Shown: piece after piece, positions 42,652 through 50,391 of the stretch
Layout of the letters: each line of letters opens with the position of its first letter
Position numbering within the stretch: the stretch's first letter is position 1
From: Yanghanlia sp047501535
GTDB lineage: Bacteria; Pseudomonadota; Gammaproteobacteria; Burkholderiales; Burkholderiaceae_B
NCBI RefSeq assembly: GCF_047501535.1
Contig: NZ_JAZDRJ010000008.1
Coordinates: 1-64,000 of the forward strand
Direction of reading: 5' to 3'
Length of the DNA stretch: 64,000 bases
Translations under genes and position numbers: made by a program
Notes under the pieces: generated by a model
Databases searched by the model: none
Seen by the model: only the letters and a program-made list of their open reading frames with translations
What the model was told of the DNA's origin: nothing

Positions 42652-42665
42652 TTGATCTAGATCAA
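42652..42665 (+). promoter_or_regulatory. Perfect FNR box upstream of the ATPase-like gene
   Basis: TTGATCTAGATCAA matches TTGAT-N4-ATCAA exactly. Its centre (42658.5) lies 41.5 bases before position 42700, and TATAGT (42688-42693) sits where the -10 of a class II FNR-activated promoter should be. Predicted activation under low oxygen. Confidence 0.85.
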
Positions 42666-42687
42666 GAAGGAGGGCCGGCGAAAAAGG

Positions 42688-42693
42688 TATAGT
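42688..42693 (+). promoter_or_regulatory. -10 element of the FNR-dependent promoter
   Basis: TATAGT matches TATAAT at five of six positions. With a usual spacing, transcription would start at about 42700, immediately before ATG 42701. This rules out the GTG at 42692 as the start codon and suggests a leaderless message. Confidence 0.6.
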
Positions 42694-42700
42694 GCTGCTC

Positions 42701-43672
42701 ATGCGCGCGATGTCTATTTTTTCTCCACCGCTGGAAATGTCGGATGCTGACCGGCTCCGTCGCCGGCATATGCTAGCCCGCTTGGGCCTAGCTTGGCTTG
42801 CTATGATGCAAGTCATGATGTTCGCGTTTCCGGGCTATCTGCGCCACGAGGGTATGGCGCCCGACAATCTTCAATTGCTTGATCAGGCCATCTTCCTGAT
42901 GAACTGGATCAGCCTGCTTCTTACCGTTCCCGTGGTTTTGTACTGTGCTCAGCCGGTGTGGGCTGGGGCACTCAGCCGCCTGGCACAAAAAGAAGTCACC
43001 ATGGATGTACCTGTCGCCCTGGGGATTATCGTTGCATTCATTCCCAGCGCCTACGCGACATGGGCGGGTAAGGGTGAAGTCTACTTCGACTCCGTTGTGA
43101 TGTTCGTGGCATTTCTGCTCACGGCACGCTATCTTGAGTTCTGTGCGCGTCAGGCCGTGGAAACCGGCGGGGCACACAGCGCCATTGAATCCTTTCGCGC
43201 TTCGGCTTCCGAGCGCGCCAATCGCGTTGCGTTCTGGTTTGTCACCATTCAAGTTGCCCTGGCGGTTGTGTCGGGTGCGGTGTGGTGGTTTTATATTGAT
43301 CCCAGCCATGCCGTTCCGGTACTGGTCGCCATGTTCGTCATGAGCTGTCCTTGTGCGATGGCCATGGCAGTCCCTTCCTCTGTGTCCGCTGCGCATGCTT
43401 CACTGGCCGCGCGCGGGCCTGTCTCCGATTCTGAAGTTGCTGAGCTGGTCCGGGTGACCGGGCGTGTCACACGGCAGAACCTCTATGGTTCGGTTGTCTG
43501 GCATTTGCTCATGACGCCGCTGGCAGCGATTGGGCTGGTGGCTCCTTGGGTGGCTGCGCTCAGCATGCTGCTGTCATCCCTGGCGGTTGCGGGGAATGCA
43601 TGGCGCATGTATCGCCGCCAACTGCGGGCTGTCAGCCAGCCGGAGTGGTCCGGCGCGGTTGCCCAGGGCTGA
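42701..43672 (+). CDS. CcoI/FixI-like P-type ATPase membrane domain without catalytic domains
   Basis: A 323-residue membrane protein that lines up with the transmembrane parts of the copper P1B-ATPase CcoI (FixI), which supplies copper to cbb3 oxidase. The copper motif CPC is intact (residues 216-218, VMSCPCAMAMAVPSSV), as are the TMDVPVALGI region before it and the last helix pair (SMLLSSLAVAGNAWRM). The N-terminal metal-binding domain, the actuator domain between helices 4 and 5, and the whole phosphorylation/nucleotide loop with DKTGT are missing: after CPC only about 35 residues separate it from the final helices. The reading frame is clean and ccoS follows two bases later, so this looks like a maintained gene, not a random deletion. 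It cannot hydrolyse ATP; a role in copper delivery or in oxidase assembly is inferred from position. Confidence 0.75.
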   Translation: MRAMSIFSPPLEMSDADRLRRRHMLARLGLAWLAMMQVMMFAFPGYLRHEGMAPDNLQLLDQAIFLMNWISLLLTVPVVLYCAQPVWAGALSRLAQKEVTMDVPVALGIIVAFIPSAYATWAGKGEVYFDSVVMFVAFLLTARYLEFCARQAVETGGAHSAIESFRASASERANRVAFWFVTIQVALAVVSGAVWWFYIDPSHAVPVLVAMFVMSCPCAMAMAVPSSVSAAHASLAARGPVSDSEVAELVRVTGRVTRQNLYGSVVWHLLMTPLAAIGLVAPWVAALSMLLSSLAVAGNAWRMYRRQLRAVSQPEWSGAVAQG

Positions 43673-43674
43673 TC

Positions 43675-43860
43675 ATGACAGCTTCTCTTTTTCTGTTGTT
43701 GCCAATCGGGCTCGCGTTTGTGGCTTTGATCGGCGGGATGTTCTGGTGGGCGATTTTTTCCGGCCAGTTCGACGACACGCAAAAAGGAGGGGAGTCCATC
43801 CTTATGGATGACGACTCGCCAAAGGCTTCGGAAACGCCGCCTGGAGACGAGCGGCGCTGA
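43675..43860 (+). CDS. ccoS: cbb3-type cytochrome oxidase assembly protein
   Basis: A 61-residue protein with one N-terminal membrane helix (about 4-27, LFLLLPIGLAFVALIGGMFW) followed by the typical SGQFDDTQKGGESIL segment and an acidic tail. CcoS (FixS) is needed to insert the heme and copper cofactors of cbb3 oxidase. It starts two bases after the ATPase-like gene, so the two are co-transcribed from the FNR-dependent promoter. Confidence 0.9.
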   Translation: MTASLFLLLPIGLAFVALIGGMFWWAIFSGQFDDTQKGGESILMDDDSPKASETPPGDERR

Positions 43861-43966
43861 AGGTGGGGCGAAAGCTCTTAGCGTATAAAGCTGTTTTGAC
43901 AAGATTCGCCTCAGGTCAAGTGTCCTGTGGTGGGGAAGCATCAAGCCCAGTCTTGCGAGAAGGGCA

Positions 43967-43980
43967 TTGATGTAAATCAA
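43967..43980 (+). promoter_or_regulatory. Perfect FNR box upstream of ccoN
   Basis: TTGATGTAAATCAA matches the FNR consensus exactly, 66 bases before the ccoN ATG. At the class II distance lies GATCAT (44003-44008, four of six -10 positions), predicting a start near 44015 and a leader of about 30 bases. Confidence 0.82.
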
Positions 43981-44046
43981 GGCTATAGGCTTGGCCATGC
44001 GAGATCATGCTCGCGATTGTTTTTCATAATTAATGAGGGGAAGCTC

Positions 44047-45546
44047 ATGGGTACTTCCGATACGCTCGGGAAACAGCCTGAAGTCTTCAACTACGGTGTA
44101 GTCAGGCAATTTGCCATCATGACCGTAGTTTGGGGCGTCGTAGGCATGGCTGTCGGTGTGTGGATTGCCGCACAACTGATCTGGCCGCAATTGAATTTCG
44201 ACATTCCGTGGTTGAGTTATGGCCGCTTGCGGCCATTGCACACGAACGCAGTGATTTTTGCGTTTGGCGGGAGCGCGCTGTTTGCGACTTCCTACTATGT
44301 GGTGCAACGTACCAGCCAGGCTCGCCTGTTCTGTGACAAGCTTGCCGCTTTCACATTCTGGGGCTGGCAGGCTGTTATTGTGGCGGCTGTAATTACTTTG
44401 CCTCTGGGCATTACTTCCACCAAGGAATACGCCGAACTCGAATGGCCTATCGACATCCTGATCGCTCTGGTCTGGGTTTCCTTCGCTATTGTGTTCTTCG
44501 GCACCATTGTTAAGCGCCGGGTCAAGCACATCTATGTGGCGAACTGGTTCTTCGGCTCTTACATCATTACCATCGCCGTACTGCACATTTTCAATAACAT
44601 CCAGATGCCCGTCACGTTGTGGAAGTCCTATTCCGCATACGCAGGCGTGCAGGATGCCATGGTGCAGTGGTGGTATGGTCACAACGCCGTGGGCTTCTTC
44701 CTGACCACCAGCTTCCTGGGCATGATGTACTACTTCGTTCCCAAACAGGCTGAGCGTCCCATCTTCTCGTATCGCCTCTCGATTGTGCACTTCTGGGCGC
44801 TGGCCTTCACGTATATGTGGGCAGGGCCGCACCACCTGATGTACACCTCGTTGCCCGACTGGACCCAATACCTGGGCTCCGCTCTGTCACTGATTCTGCT
44901 GGCTCCATCCTGGGGTGGCATGATCAACGGCATCATGACGATGTCCGGCGCATGGCACAAGCTGCGCACCGACCCCATCCTGAAGTTCCTGGTGGTGTCG
45001 CTGTCGTTCTACGGCATGTCCACGTTTGAAGGTTCCATGATGTCCATCCGCACAGTGAATGCGCTGTCGCACTACACTGACTGGACGGTCGGCCACGTGC
45101 ACTCTGGTGCATTGGGCTGGGTGGCAATGATCACCATTGGTTCCCTGTACTACCTGATTCCGCGCCTGTTCGGCCGTACCAGCATGTACAGCACAAAGGC
45201 CATTGAGGTTCACTTCTGGATCGCAACCCTGGGCGTGGTGCTGTATATCGCCGCCATGTGGATTGCTGGTGTGATGCAAGGCCTGATGTGGCGCGCTACG
45301 AGCCCCGACGGCACGCTGACCTACTCCTTTGTTGAGGCGGTTAAGGCAACTTACCCGTTCTACGCGATCCGTCTGTTGGGCGGCCTGATGTTCTTGGCTG
45401 GCATTGTCATCATGCTCTGGAACACACTCATGACCGTACGCATTGGCGTCAAGGGCGTGAACCCCGAGGTTCCCCTGTACAGCCCCGATGCACGTGACCC
45501 TGCGCTGCGTATCCCGCCCGCGAGCACGACACCGGCCACCGCCTAG
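44047..45546 (+). CDS. ccoN: cbb3-type cytochrome c oxidase subunit I
   Basis: The 499-residue heme-copper catalytic subunit of the high-affinity oxygen reductase used at low oxygen. Heme and copper histidines are in RPLHTNAVIFAFGG, WWYGHNAVGFFLT, AGPHHLMYT and VGHVHSGALGWVAM. About 12 membrane helices are predictable. ATG 44047 has GAGGGG seven bases before; the open frame upstream of it includes the FNR box and is not coding. ccoO follows 13 bases later. Confidence 0.97.
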   Translation: MGTSDTLGKQPEVFNYGVVRQFAIMTVVWGVVGMAVGVWIAAQLIWPQLNFDIPWLSYGRLRPLHTNAVIFAFGGSALFATSYYVVQRTSQARLFCDKLAAFTFWGWQAVIVAAVITLPLGITSTKEYAELEWPIDILIALVWVSFAIVFFGTIVKRRVKHIYVANWFFGSYIITIAVLHIFNNIQMPVTLWKSYSAYAGVQDAMVQWWYGHNAVGFFLTTSFLGMMYYFVPKQAERPIFSYRLSIVHFWALAFTYMWAGPHHLMYTSLPDWTQYLGSALSLILLAPSWGGMINGIMTMSGAWHKLRTDPILKFLVVSLSFYGMSTFEGSMMSIRTVNALSHYTDWTVGHVHSGALGWVAMITIGSLYYLIPRLFGRTSMYSTKAIEVHFWIATLGVVLYIAAMWIAGVMQGLMWRATSPDGTLTYSFVEAVKATYPFYAIRLLGGLMFLAGIVIMLWNTLMTVRIGVKGVNPEVPLYSPDARDPALRIPPASTTPATA

Positions 45547-45559
45547 GAGAATTTCAAAA

Positions 45560-46255
45560 ATGGCGCAAGAAAAAACCAAATTCTTTTCGCACAAGTTGGT
45601 AGAAACCAACGTGGGCTGGCTGATGTTCTTCAGCTTCCTGGTCATCTCCTTTGCTGGCCTGGCCCAAATTGTGCCGCTGTTCTTCCAGCACTCCACCACC
45701 GTGGCGACCGAGGGCGTGGAGCCCTACGACCCGCTGCGGTTGGTCGGGCGCGACATCTATATCCGCGAGGGTTGCGTTGGGTGTCACTCGCAGCAAATCC
45801 GTATGCTCAGCTCGGAAGTGCAGCGTTATGGCCCTTACTCTCTGGCAGGTGAGGGTGTGTACGAGCACCCCTTCCTGTGGGGTTCCAAGCGCACCGGCCC
45901 TGACCTCGCCCGCGTAGGTCAGCGTTACTCTGATGATTGGCACCGCGTTCACTTGCGCGATCCTCGCGCTGTGGTTGCGGAATCCAATATGCCGGCCTAT
46001 CCGTGGCTGCAGCACAACACCGTTGAGGGCACCAACGTATCCGCTCGTATGCGTGCGTTGACTCGCCTGGGTGTGCCCTATACGGAAGAGCAAATCGAAG
46101 CGGCCCCCGAGGCACTGGTAGGCAAGACGGAAGAAGACGCCATCGTTGCCTATCTGCAGGGGTTGGGTGTGGCTGGCCGTGCAGCGGCTGAGCGCGCCGT
46201 GCTCCAGGGCGGCGAACGGCCTGCGGACATCACCGCTCAAGGAGATCAGCAATGA
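45560..46255 (+). CDS. ccoO: cbb3-type cytochrome c oxidase subunit II (monoheme)
   Basis: A 231-residue membrane-anchored monoheme cytochrome c. It has one N-terminal helix (about 18-40, GWLMFFSFLVISFAGLAQIV), the heme c site EGCVGCHSQQ and an axial-Met region ESNMPAYPWL. It passes electrons from CcoP to CcoN. I start at ATG 45560 (MAQEKTKFFSHKL). Its stop overlaps the ccoQ start by four bases. Confidence 0.96.
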   Translation: MAQEKTKFFSHKLVETNVGWLMFFSFLVISFAGLAQIVPLFFQHSTTVATEGVEPYDPLRLVGRDIYIREGCVGCHSQQIRMLSSEVQRYGPYSLAGEGVYEHPFLWGSKRTGPDLARVGQRYSDDWHRVHLRDPRAVVAESNMPAYPWLQHNTVEGTNVSARMRALTRLGVPYTEEQIEAAPEALVGKTEEDAIVAYLQGLGVAGRAAAERAVLQGGERPADITAQGDQQ

Positions 46256-46413
46256 TCGCAATCATCAATGCTCTTGCCACCATTCTGGCAATGATTACCT
46301 TCCTTGGTATTTGCTGGTGGGCATTCTCGCGCGGCCGGGCACAGGCGAACCGCGAAGCGGCCATGCTGCCTTTCGCTTTGCCTGATGAAGGCACCACGGA
46401 TAAAAAGAATTAG
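46252..46413 (+). CDS. ccoQ: cbb3-type cytochrome oxidase subunit CcoQ
   Basis: A 53-residue protein with one membrane helix (about 4-25, IINALATILAMITFLGICWW) followed by AFSRGRAQANREAAMLPF and an acidic tail. Position between ccoO and ccoP and this layout identify it. CcoQ stabilises the oxidase complex. ATG 46252 overlaps the ccoO stop (ATGA), and AAGGAG lies upstream. ccoP starts eight bases after its stop. Confidence 0.9.
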   Translation: MIAIINALATILAMITFLGICWWAFSRGRAQANREAAMLPFALPDEGTTDKKN

Positions 46414-46421
46414 GAGCTTCC

Positions 46422-47351
46422 ATGAACGATTTTGTAAGTAGCTTCTGGAGCTACTGGATTGCAACTCTGGCCCTTGGTGGTGTCGTATTCTGTCTAATCC
46501 TGCTGTTTTCGCAGCGGGTTTGGCTGAAGCGCGAGATCGACCAGGTCGAAGACACTGGCCATGTCTGGGACGGTGACCTCACTGAACTGAACAATCCGAT
46601 TCCACGCTGGTGGACTATCATGTTCATTCTGCTGTGTGTGGTTGCCCTGGGAATGTTCGTCTTGTATCCGGCACTGGGTTTCGGCCCAGGTGTAACGGGC
46701 TACAGTTCCGCTCGTGAAGTACGGGCTAACCAGATCGAGTTGCAGGAACGTATTGCTCCGATCTATGCGCGTTACGCAGAAATGTCCTTCGAAGATGTGG
46801 CGAAGGACGCGGAAGCACGTGAGATCGGCCAACGTTTGTTCCTGAATAACTGTGCTCAGTGCCATGGTTCCGATGCGCGTGGTGCGGCCAGCTTTCCCAA
46901 TTTGGCTGATAACGACTGGATCTGGGGCGGCGAACCGGAGCAGATCATTCACACGATTACGGAAGGCCGTCACGGCATGATGCCGCCATGGGGTTCTCAG
47001 CTCAGCCCGTCCGAAGCGTCCGATACCGCTCAGTACGTTCGCTCTTTGTCCGGCCTGGCTCACGATCCCATGCGCATCGTGGCTGGTAAGCGTCATTTTG
47101 ATGCGTTCTGCGTGGCTTGCCATGGTGCCGACGGCACAGGTAATACCGCCCTGGGCGCCCCCAATCTGACCGACAATATCTGGCTGCACGGCAGTTCAGA
47201 AGCCTCCATCGTTCAGACTATTCTGAATGGGCGTGAGAACATCATGCCGCCTCAGAAGAACCTGATGACCGAAGATCAGATTCGCCTGCTGGCGGCCTGG
47301 GTCTGGGGGCTGTCGAATAACGATGGCAATGTTGTTGCCGCCGCTAACTGA
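46422..47351 (+). CDS. ccoP: cbb3-type cytochrome c oxidase subunit III (diheme)
   Basis: The 309-residue diheme cytochrome c of the oxidase takes electrons from soluble cytochrome c. Two hydrophobic segments lie near the N-terminus (about 9-29 and 60-82). The hemes bind at NNCAQCHGSDARGA and AFCVACHGADGTG. GRHGMMPPWG and GRENIMPPQKN hold the axial methionines. AGGAG precedes ATG 46422. It completes ccoNOQP. Confidence 0.96.
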   Translation: MNDFVSSFWSYWIATLALGGVVFCLILLFSQRVWLKREIDQVEDTGHVWDGDLTELNNPIPRWWTIMFILLCVVALGMFVLYPALGFGPGVTGYSSAREVRANQIELQERIAPIYARYAEMSFEDVAKDAEAREIGQRLFLNNCAQCHGSDARGAASFPNLADNDWIWGGEPEQIIHTITEGRHGMMPPWGSQLSPSEASDTAQYVRSLSGLAHDPMRIVAGKRHFDAFCVACHGADGTGNTALGAPNLTDNIWLHGSSEASIVQTILNGRENIMPPQKNLMTEDQIRLLAAWVWGLSNNDGNVVAAAN

Positions 47352-47379
47352 AGCATTTAATCCAAGGTAAACACAAGTA

Positions 47380-48885
47380 ATGAGTAGTCAGGATCCCACC
47401 GTCAAGCCCCGCAACGAAGGTCAAGAGGACGCCCCTAAATGGCAGCCTCAACCGATCTCAAGGCCGGGGGGTGGGTCCTCACCCGTAGTTGAAAAAGCCC
47501 TGGCCGACGTACGGAATAAAATCTATCCGCGTTCGGTCACGGGCTATTTCGCTAAATGGCGTGTTGCGCTCGTTTACTTTACGCAGATTATTTTCTACGG
47601 GCTGCCCTGGTTGCAATGGAATGACCGCCAGGCTGTTCTATTTGATCTGGGCGCTCGCAAGTTTTATATCTTCGGCATGGTGCTGTGGCCGCAAGACATC
47701 ATTTACCTGACTGTCTTGCTGGTGCTTTCAGCATTCTCGCTGTTTTTATTTACGGCGTTGGCAGGCCGGCTATTCTGTGGTTACGCCTGTCCTCAAACCG
47801 TTTATACCGAAATATTCATGTGGGTCGAGCGCAAGGTCGAAGGCGACCGGTTGGCCCGCATTCGGCTTGATGAAGCCCCCTGGAGCCTGCGCAAGTTCCG
47901 CGTCAAAGCCACGAAACACATTCTGTGGGTGCTGATTGCGCTGTGGACGGGCTTTACATTCATCGGTTATTTCGCACCTATTCGCGAACTGCTGCTGGGT
48001 GTGTTTGCCGGAACTCTGGGTTTCTGGCAGTGGTTCTGGATGTTCTTCTACGGCTTTGCCACCTGGGGCAATGCCGGTTTCATGCGCGAACAAGTCTGCA
48101 AGTACATGTGTCCCTACGCTCGTTTTCAGAGCGTTATGGTTGACGAAGACACGTTCGTTGTCACCTACGACTATGTGCGCGGGGAGCCGCGTGGCGGTCG
48201 CTCTCGCCGGATTGATCACAAAGAAGCCGGCATGGGAGATTGCGTAGACTGTAGTCTGTGCGTGCAGGTCTGTCCCACCGGTATCGATATCCGCGAAGGC
48301 ATGCAATACATGTGTATCGGGTGCGGCGCCTGTGTAGATGCCTGTGATACCGTCATGGACAAAATGGAGTACCCCCGAGGCCTGATCCGTTACACGTCGG
48401 GGAACGCCATTAAGGAAGGTCTGACACAGCAGCAAGTACGCAAGCGCACCTTGCGCCCGCGCACGATGGTCTATACCGCCATTTTGGGCGTTATCTTCAT
48501 CGCCTTCATGGTGTCTCTGGCGACACGCACTACCTTGCGGTTTGATGTGATCCGTGACCGAGGGGCTTTGGGTCGTGAGGTGCCGGGCGGCATGATTGAA
48601 AACGTGTACCGCCTTCAGATCATCAATACGGCGGAAGAGCCGTTGACCTTGTCGTTGTCCGCGTCCGGTGTGCCCGAAATCGTGGTGACAACAACCGACG
48701 GCGATAAAACTTCTACGGTAGAAATCCCAGCGGCATCCAATAGGCTGGTACCTATTGTGGTACGGATGCCGGTTGGTCAGGCGGAGCCAGGCTTGCACAA
48801 TATCGAATTTCGCGCGAGTGCGACATCGGAGCAGGGCCGGGAGATCGAGGCTGTTGAACCGTCTAGTTTTTACGTTCCCAATTGA
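47380..48885 (+). CDS. ccoG: Cytochrome oxidase accessory protein CcoG (4Fe-4S, copper reductase)
   Basis: A 501-residue polyferredoxin in the inner membrane with about five helices. It carries YACPQTVYTEIFMWVERKVE, a cysteine motif CKYMCPYARFQ, and two 4Fe-4S motifs CVDCSLCVQVCPTG and CIGCGACVDACDTVMDKM. CcoG (RdxA/FixG) reduces copper for insertion into cbb3 oxidase. The C-terminal third is a periplasmic immunoglobulin-like domain. It starts 28 bases after ccoP, in the same operon. Confidence 0.95.
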   Translation: MSSQDPTVKPRNEGQEDAPKWQPQPISRPGGGSSPVVEKALADVRNKIYPRSVTGYFAKWRVALVYFTQIIFYGLPWLQWNDRQAVLFDLGARKFYIFGMVLWPQDIIYLTVLLVLSAFSLFLFTALAGRLFCGYACPQTVYTEIFMWVERKVEGDRLARIRLDEAPWSLRKFRVKATKHILWVLIALWTGFTFIGYFAPIRELLLGVFAGTLGFWQWFWMFFYGFATWGNAGFMREQVCKYMCPYARFQSVMVDEDTFVVTYDYVRGEPRGGRSRRIDHKEAGMGDCVDCSLCVQVCPTGIDIREGMQYMCIGCGACVDACDTVMDKMEYPRGLIRYTSGNAIKEGLTQQQVRKRTLRPRTMVYTAILGVIFIAFMVSLATRTTLRFDVIRDRGALGREVPGGMIENVYRLQIINTAEEPLTLSLSASGVPEIVVTTTDGDKTSTVEIPAASNRLVPIVVRMPVGQAEPGLHNIEFRASATSEQGREIEAVEPSSFYVPN

Positions 48886-48939
48886 TATCAACATTGAAAA
48901 CCGATATCGTATTAATTAAACCTCAAACAAGCACGTGGC

Positions 48940-49146
48940 ATGAAAGACACTGATCAAGCGAAGCCCTGGTATCGCGAACCCTGGCCCTGGATTCTCATGG
49001 CAGGTCCCGCCCTAGCCATTATTGGGTGTGCGATCACCATTTATCTGGCTTTCCAGAATTTTTCAGATCAGGAAATCCGTGATGGTGGGGTAAAGCGAGG
49101 TCTCGTGGTGACCAAACCTCAGGTAGAAACTAAGGCTCAACCCTGA
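48940..49146 (+). CDS. Short FixH/CcoH-like protein
   Basis: A 68-residue protein that begins KPWYREPWPWILMAGPALAI, the start typical of FixH (CcoH), with one helix (about 17-38) followed by NFSDQEIRDGGVKRGLVV. FixH proteins usually run to 150-170 residues with a periplasmic domain; here the protein ends just after the helix and the short conserved segment. The frame is clean, so it may be a naturally short form. Position after ccoG supports a part in cbb3 assembly, where CcoH contacts CcoP and CcoI. That link is notable given the reduced CcoI-like protein upstream. Confidence 0.7.
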   Translation: MKDTDQAKPWYREPWPWILMAGPALAIIGCAITIYLAFQNFSDQEIRDGGVKRGLVVTKPQVETKAQP

Positions 49147-49241
49147 ATGTGCGCGAATTCAAGGTTCGTTATCTACAGCAGCGCTAAGCTGTTTGTTAGG
49201 GGAATTACGCCCTTGGCGTTGAAGAAGCAGGAGACCGCTCT

Positions 49242-49490
49242 ATGAAATGGCGTTCATTGATGTGGATAATGTGGCCTTCTTTTCTGGTCGCTGCGATGAT
49301 GACCTTTTTTGTGTTCGCCTTCATAGACCCTCTGGATCTCGTGATTTTCGGGCATATCGAGACCAGCCGTATGCAGGCTTACACAATAGGTTTTTTCTTT
49401 TTCTGGGTGATGGCCGCGCTGTCCAGCACACTGACGCTTAAAATCGCGCCACGTCCGCGTGAGTACGATGAATTCGGCGACCCTTTATAG
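49242..49490 (+). CDS. Small membrane protein of the cco cluster
   Basis: An 82-residue protein with two membrane helices (about 8-28 and 45-67) and a short acidic C-terminus (REYDEFGDPL). It starts at ATG 49242, where GCAGGAG lies upstream. I do not recognise the family. It lies between the FixH-like gene and the convergent fnr, 95 bases after the former, so it may be the last gene of the cco operon or have its own promoter. Confidence 0.65.
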   Translation: MKWRSLMWIMWPSFLVAAMMTFFVFAFIDPLDLVIFGHIETSRMQAYTIGFFFFWVMAALSSTLTLKIAPRPREYDEFGDPL

Positions 49491-49515
49491 GGCGCCTGGG
49501 GCGGCGTAATCGCGC

Positions 49516-50244
49516 TTAGCCGCAGTCGCTGCCGGAAAGGCTGCGCAGGGCCTGGATATCAAGAATATGGACTTCTCGCTGGCGAATTTGTAGCAGGCCT
49601 TCGCGCGCAAAGCGTGAAAACAGCCTGCTGACGGTTTCGAGAGTCAGGCCGAGATAGTTGCCGATTTCTTCACGGCTCATGCGAAGTACAAACTCATAGG
49701 GCGAATAGCCCAAGGCGGAAAGCCGATGCGACAGGTTTAGTAAAAAGGCTGCCAGTCGTTGTTCCGAACGTAAAGACCCCAGCGACATCACCAATTGGTG
49801 AGAACGGTTGATTTCCTTGCTCATCAACCTGCGAAACTGCTGTTGCAGGGCAGGGAAATGCAGCGAAAGCTGATCCATGTCGTCAATGCGAATCACACAG
49901 ACCTCGCTGTCTTCCAGAGCGATAGCATGGGAAACATGAGTGTTGTTTACCAAGCCGTCCATGCCGAGAATCTCGCCGGGTAGCAGGAAGCCGGTGATCT
50001 GTACTTGGCCAGCAGCGTCTTCAAGTTGAGTTTTAAGTGTGCCAGACCGGATACCGTAGACTGCTTCGGTTTTGTCGCCCAGGTGAAAGAGAGCCGAACC
50101 CTTGGGCACGCGAATGCGCTCCCGGATAAGCTCATCAAGCCTCGCGACATCGTTGCGTGCCATACCTAAAGGAAAGCACAGTTCGCTCAACATACAGGTT
50201 GAGCAACGGGTGGAGTCGGAAGTTACACTAATTCGCTTTTGCAT
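49516..50244 (-). CDS. fnr: FNR-type oxygen-sensing transcriptional regulator
   Basis: A 242-residue Crp/Fnr regulator. The N-terminal cysteines Cys14, Cys17 and Cys23 plus Cys116 match the four ligands of the oxygen-labile 4Fe-4S cluster of FNR. A cyclic-nucleotide-type beta roll (about 30-140) and a dimer helix precede the HTH MSREEIGNYLGLTLETVSRL, whose ExxSR recognition residues predict binding to TTGAT-N4-ATCAA, the box found three times in this window. It should activate the cco genes when oxygen is low. The gene converges on the cco cluster, 25 bases from its last gene. Confidence 0.95.
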   Translation of the reverse strand: MQKRISVTSDSTRCSTCMLSELCFPLGMARNDVARLDELIRERIRVPKGSALFHLGDKTEAVYGIRSGTLKTQLEDAAGQVQITGFLLPGEILGMDGLVNNTHVSHAIALEDSEVCVIRIDDMDQLSLHFPALQQQFRRLMSKEINRSHQLVMSLGSLRSEQRLAAFLLNLSHRLSALGYSPYEFVLRMSREEIGNYLGLTLETVSRLFSRFAREGLLQIRQREVHILDIQALRSLSGSDCG

Positions 50245-50289
50245 ACGTCAGGTTGCCCTTGCGGGCGCACAGCGGCTCGCCAGTGCTGT

Positions 50290-50303
50290 TTGATATAGAT
50301 CAA
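50290..50303 (-). promoter_or_regulatory. FNR box overlapping the fnr transcription start
   Basis: TTGATATAGATCAA is a perfect FNR box. On the minus strand TATACT (50308 to 50303) with GGGACA (50331 to 50326) 17 bases upstream forms a promoter whose start falls near 50296, the centre of the box. Binding there should repress, as in the autorepressed fnr of E. coli. Confidence 0.75.
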
Positions 50304-50391
50304 GTATAAAGGATAGCCGGGTGCCTGTCCCGATTGTCATGTTGGTGGTTTTATGCTAGGAGGCGCAGCTTTTGATTTCCGCCCATCTGTG

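Noticed and set aside
42692..42700. GTG 42692 as start of the ATPase-like gene
   Set aside because: The codon falls inside the TATAGT -10 element of the FNR promoter and upstream of the predicted transcript start.
43927..44046. Upstream in-frame extension of ccoN
   Set aside because: It contains the FNR box and promoter; the real start has GAGGGG seven bases upstream.
48882..48891. TTGATATCAA after ccoG, considered as a further FNR box
   Set aside because: The two half-sites have no four-base spacer, so it does not fit FNR binding. It sits at the end of ccoG without a promoter in register.
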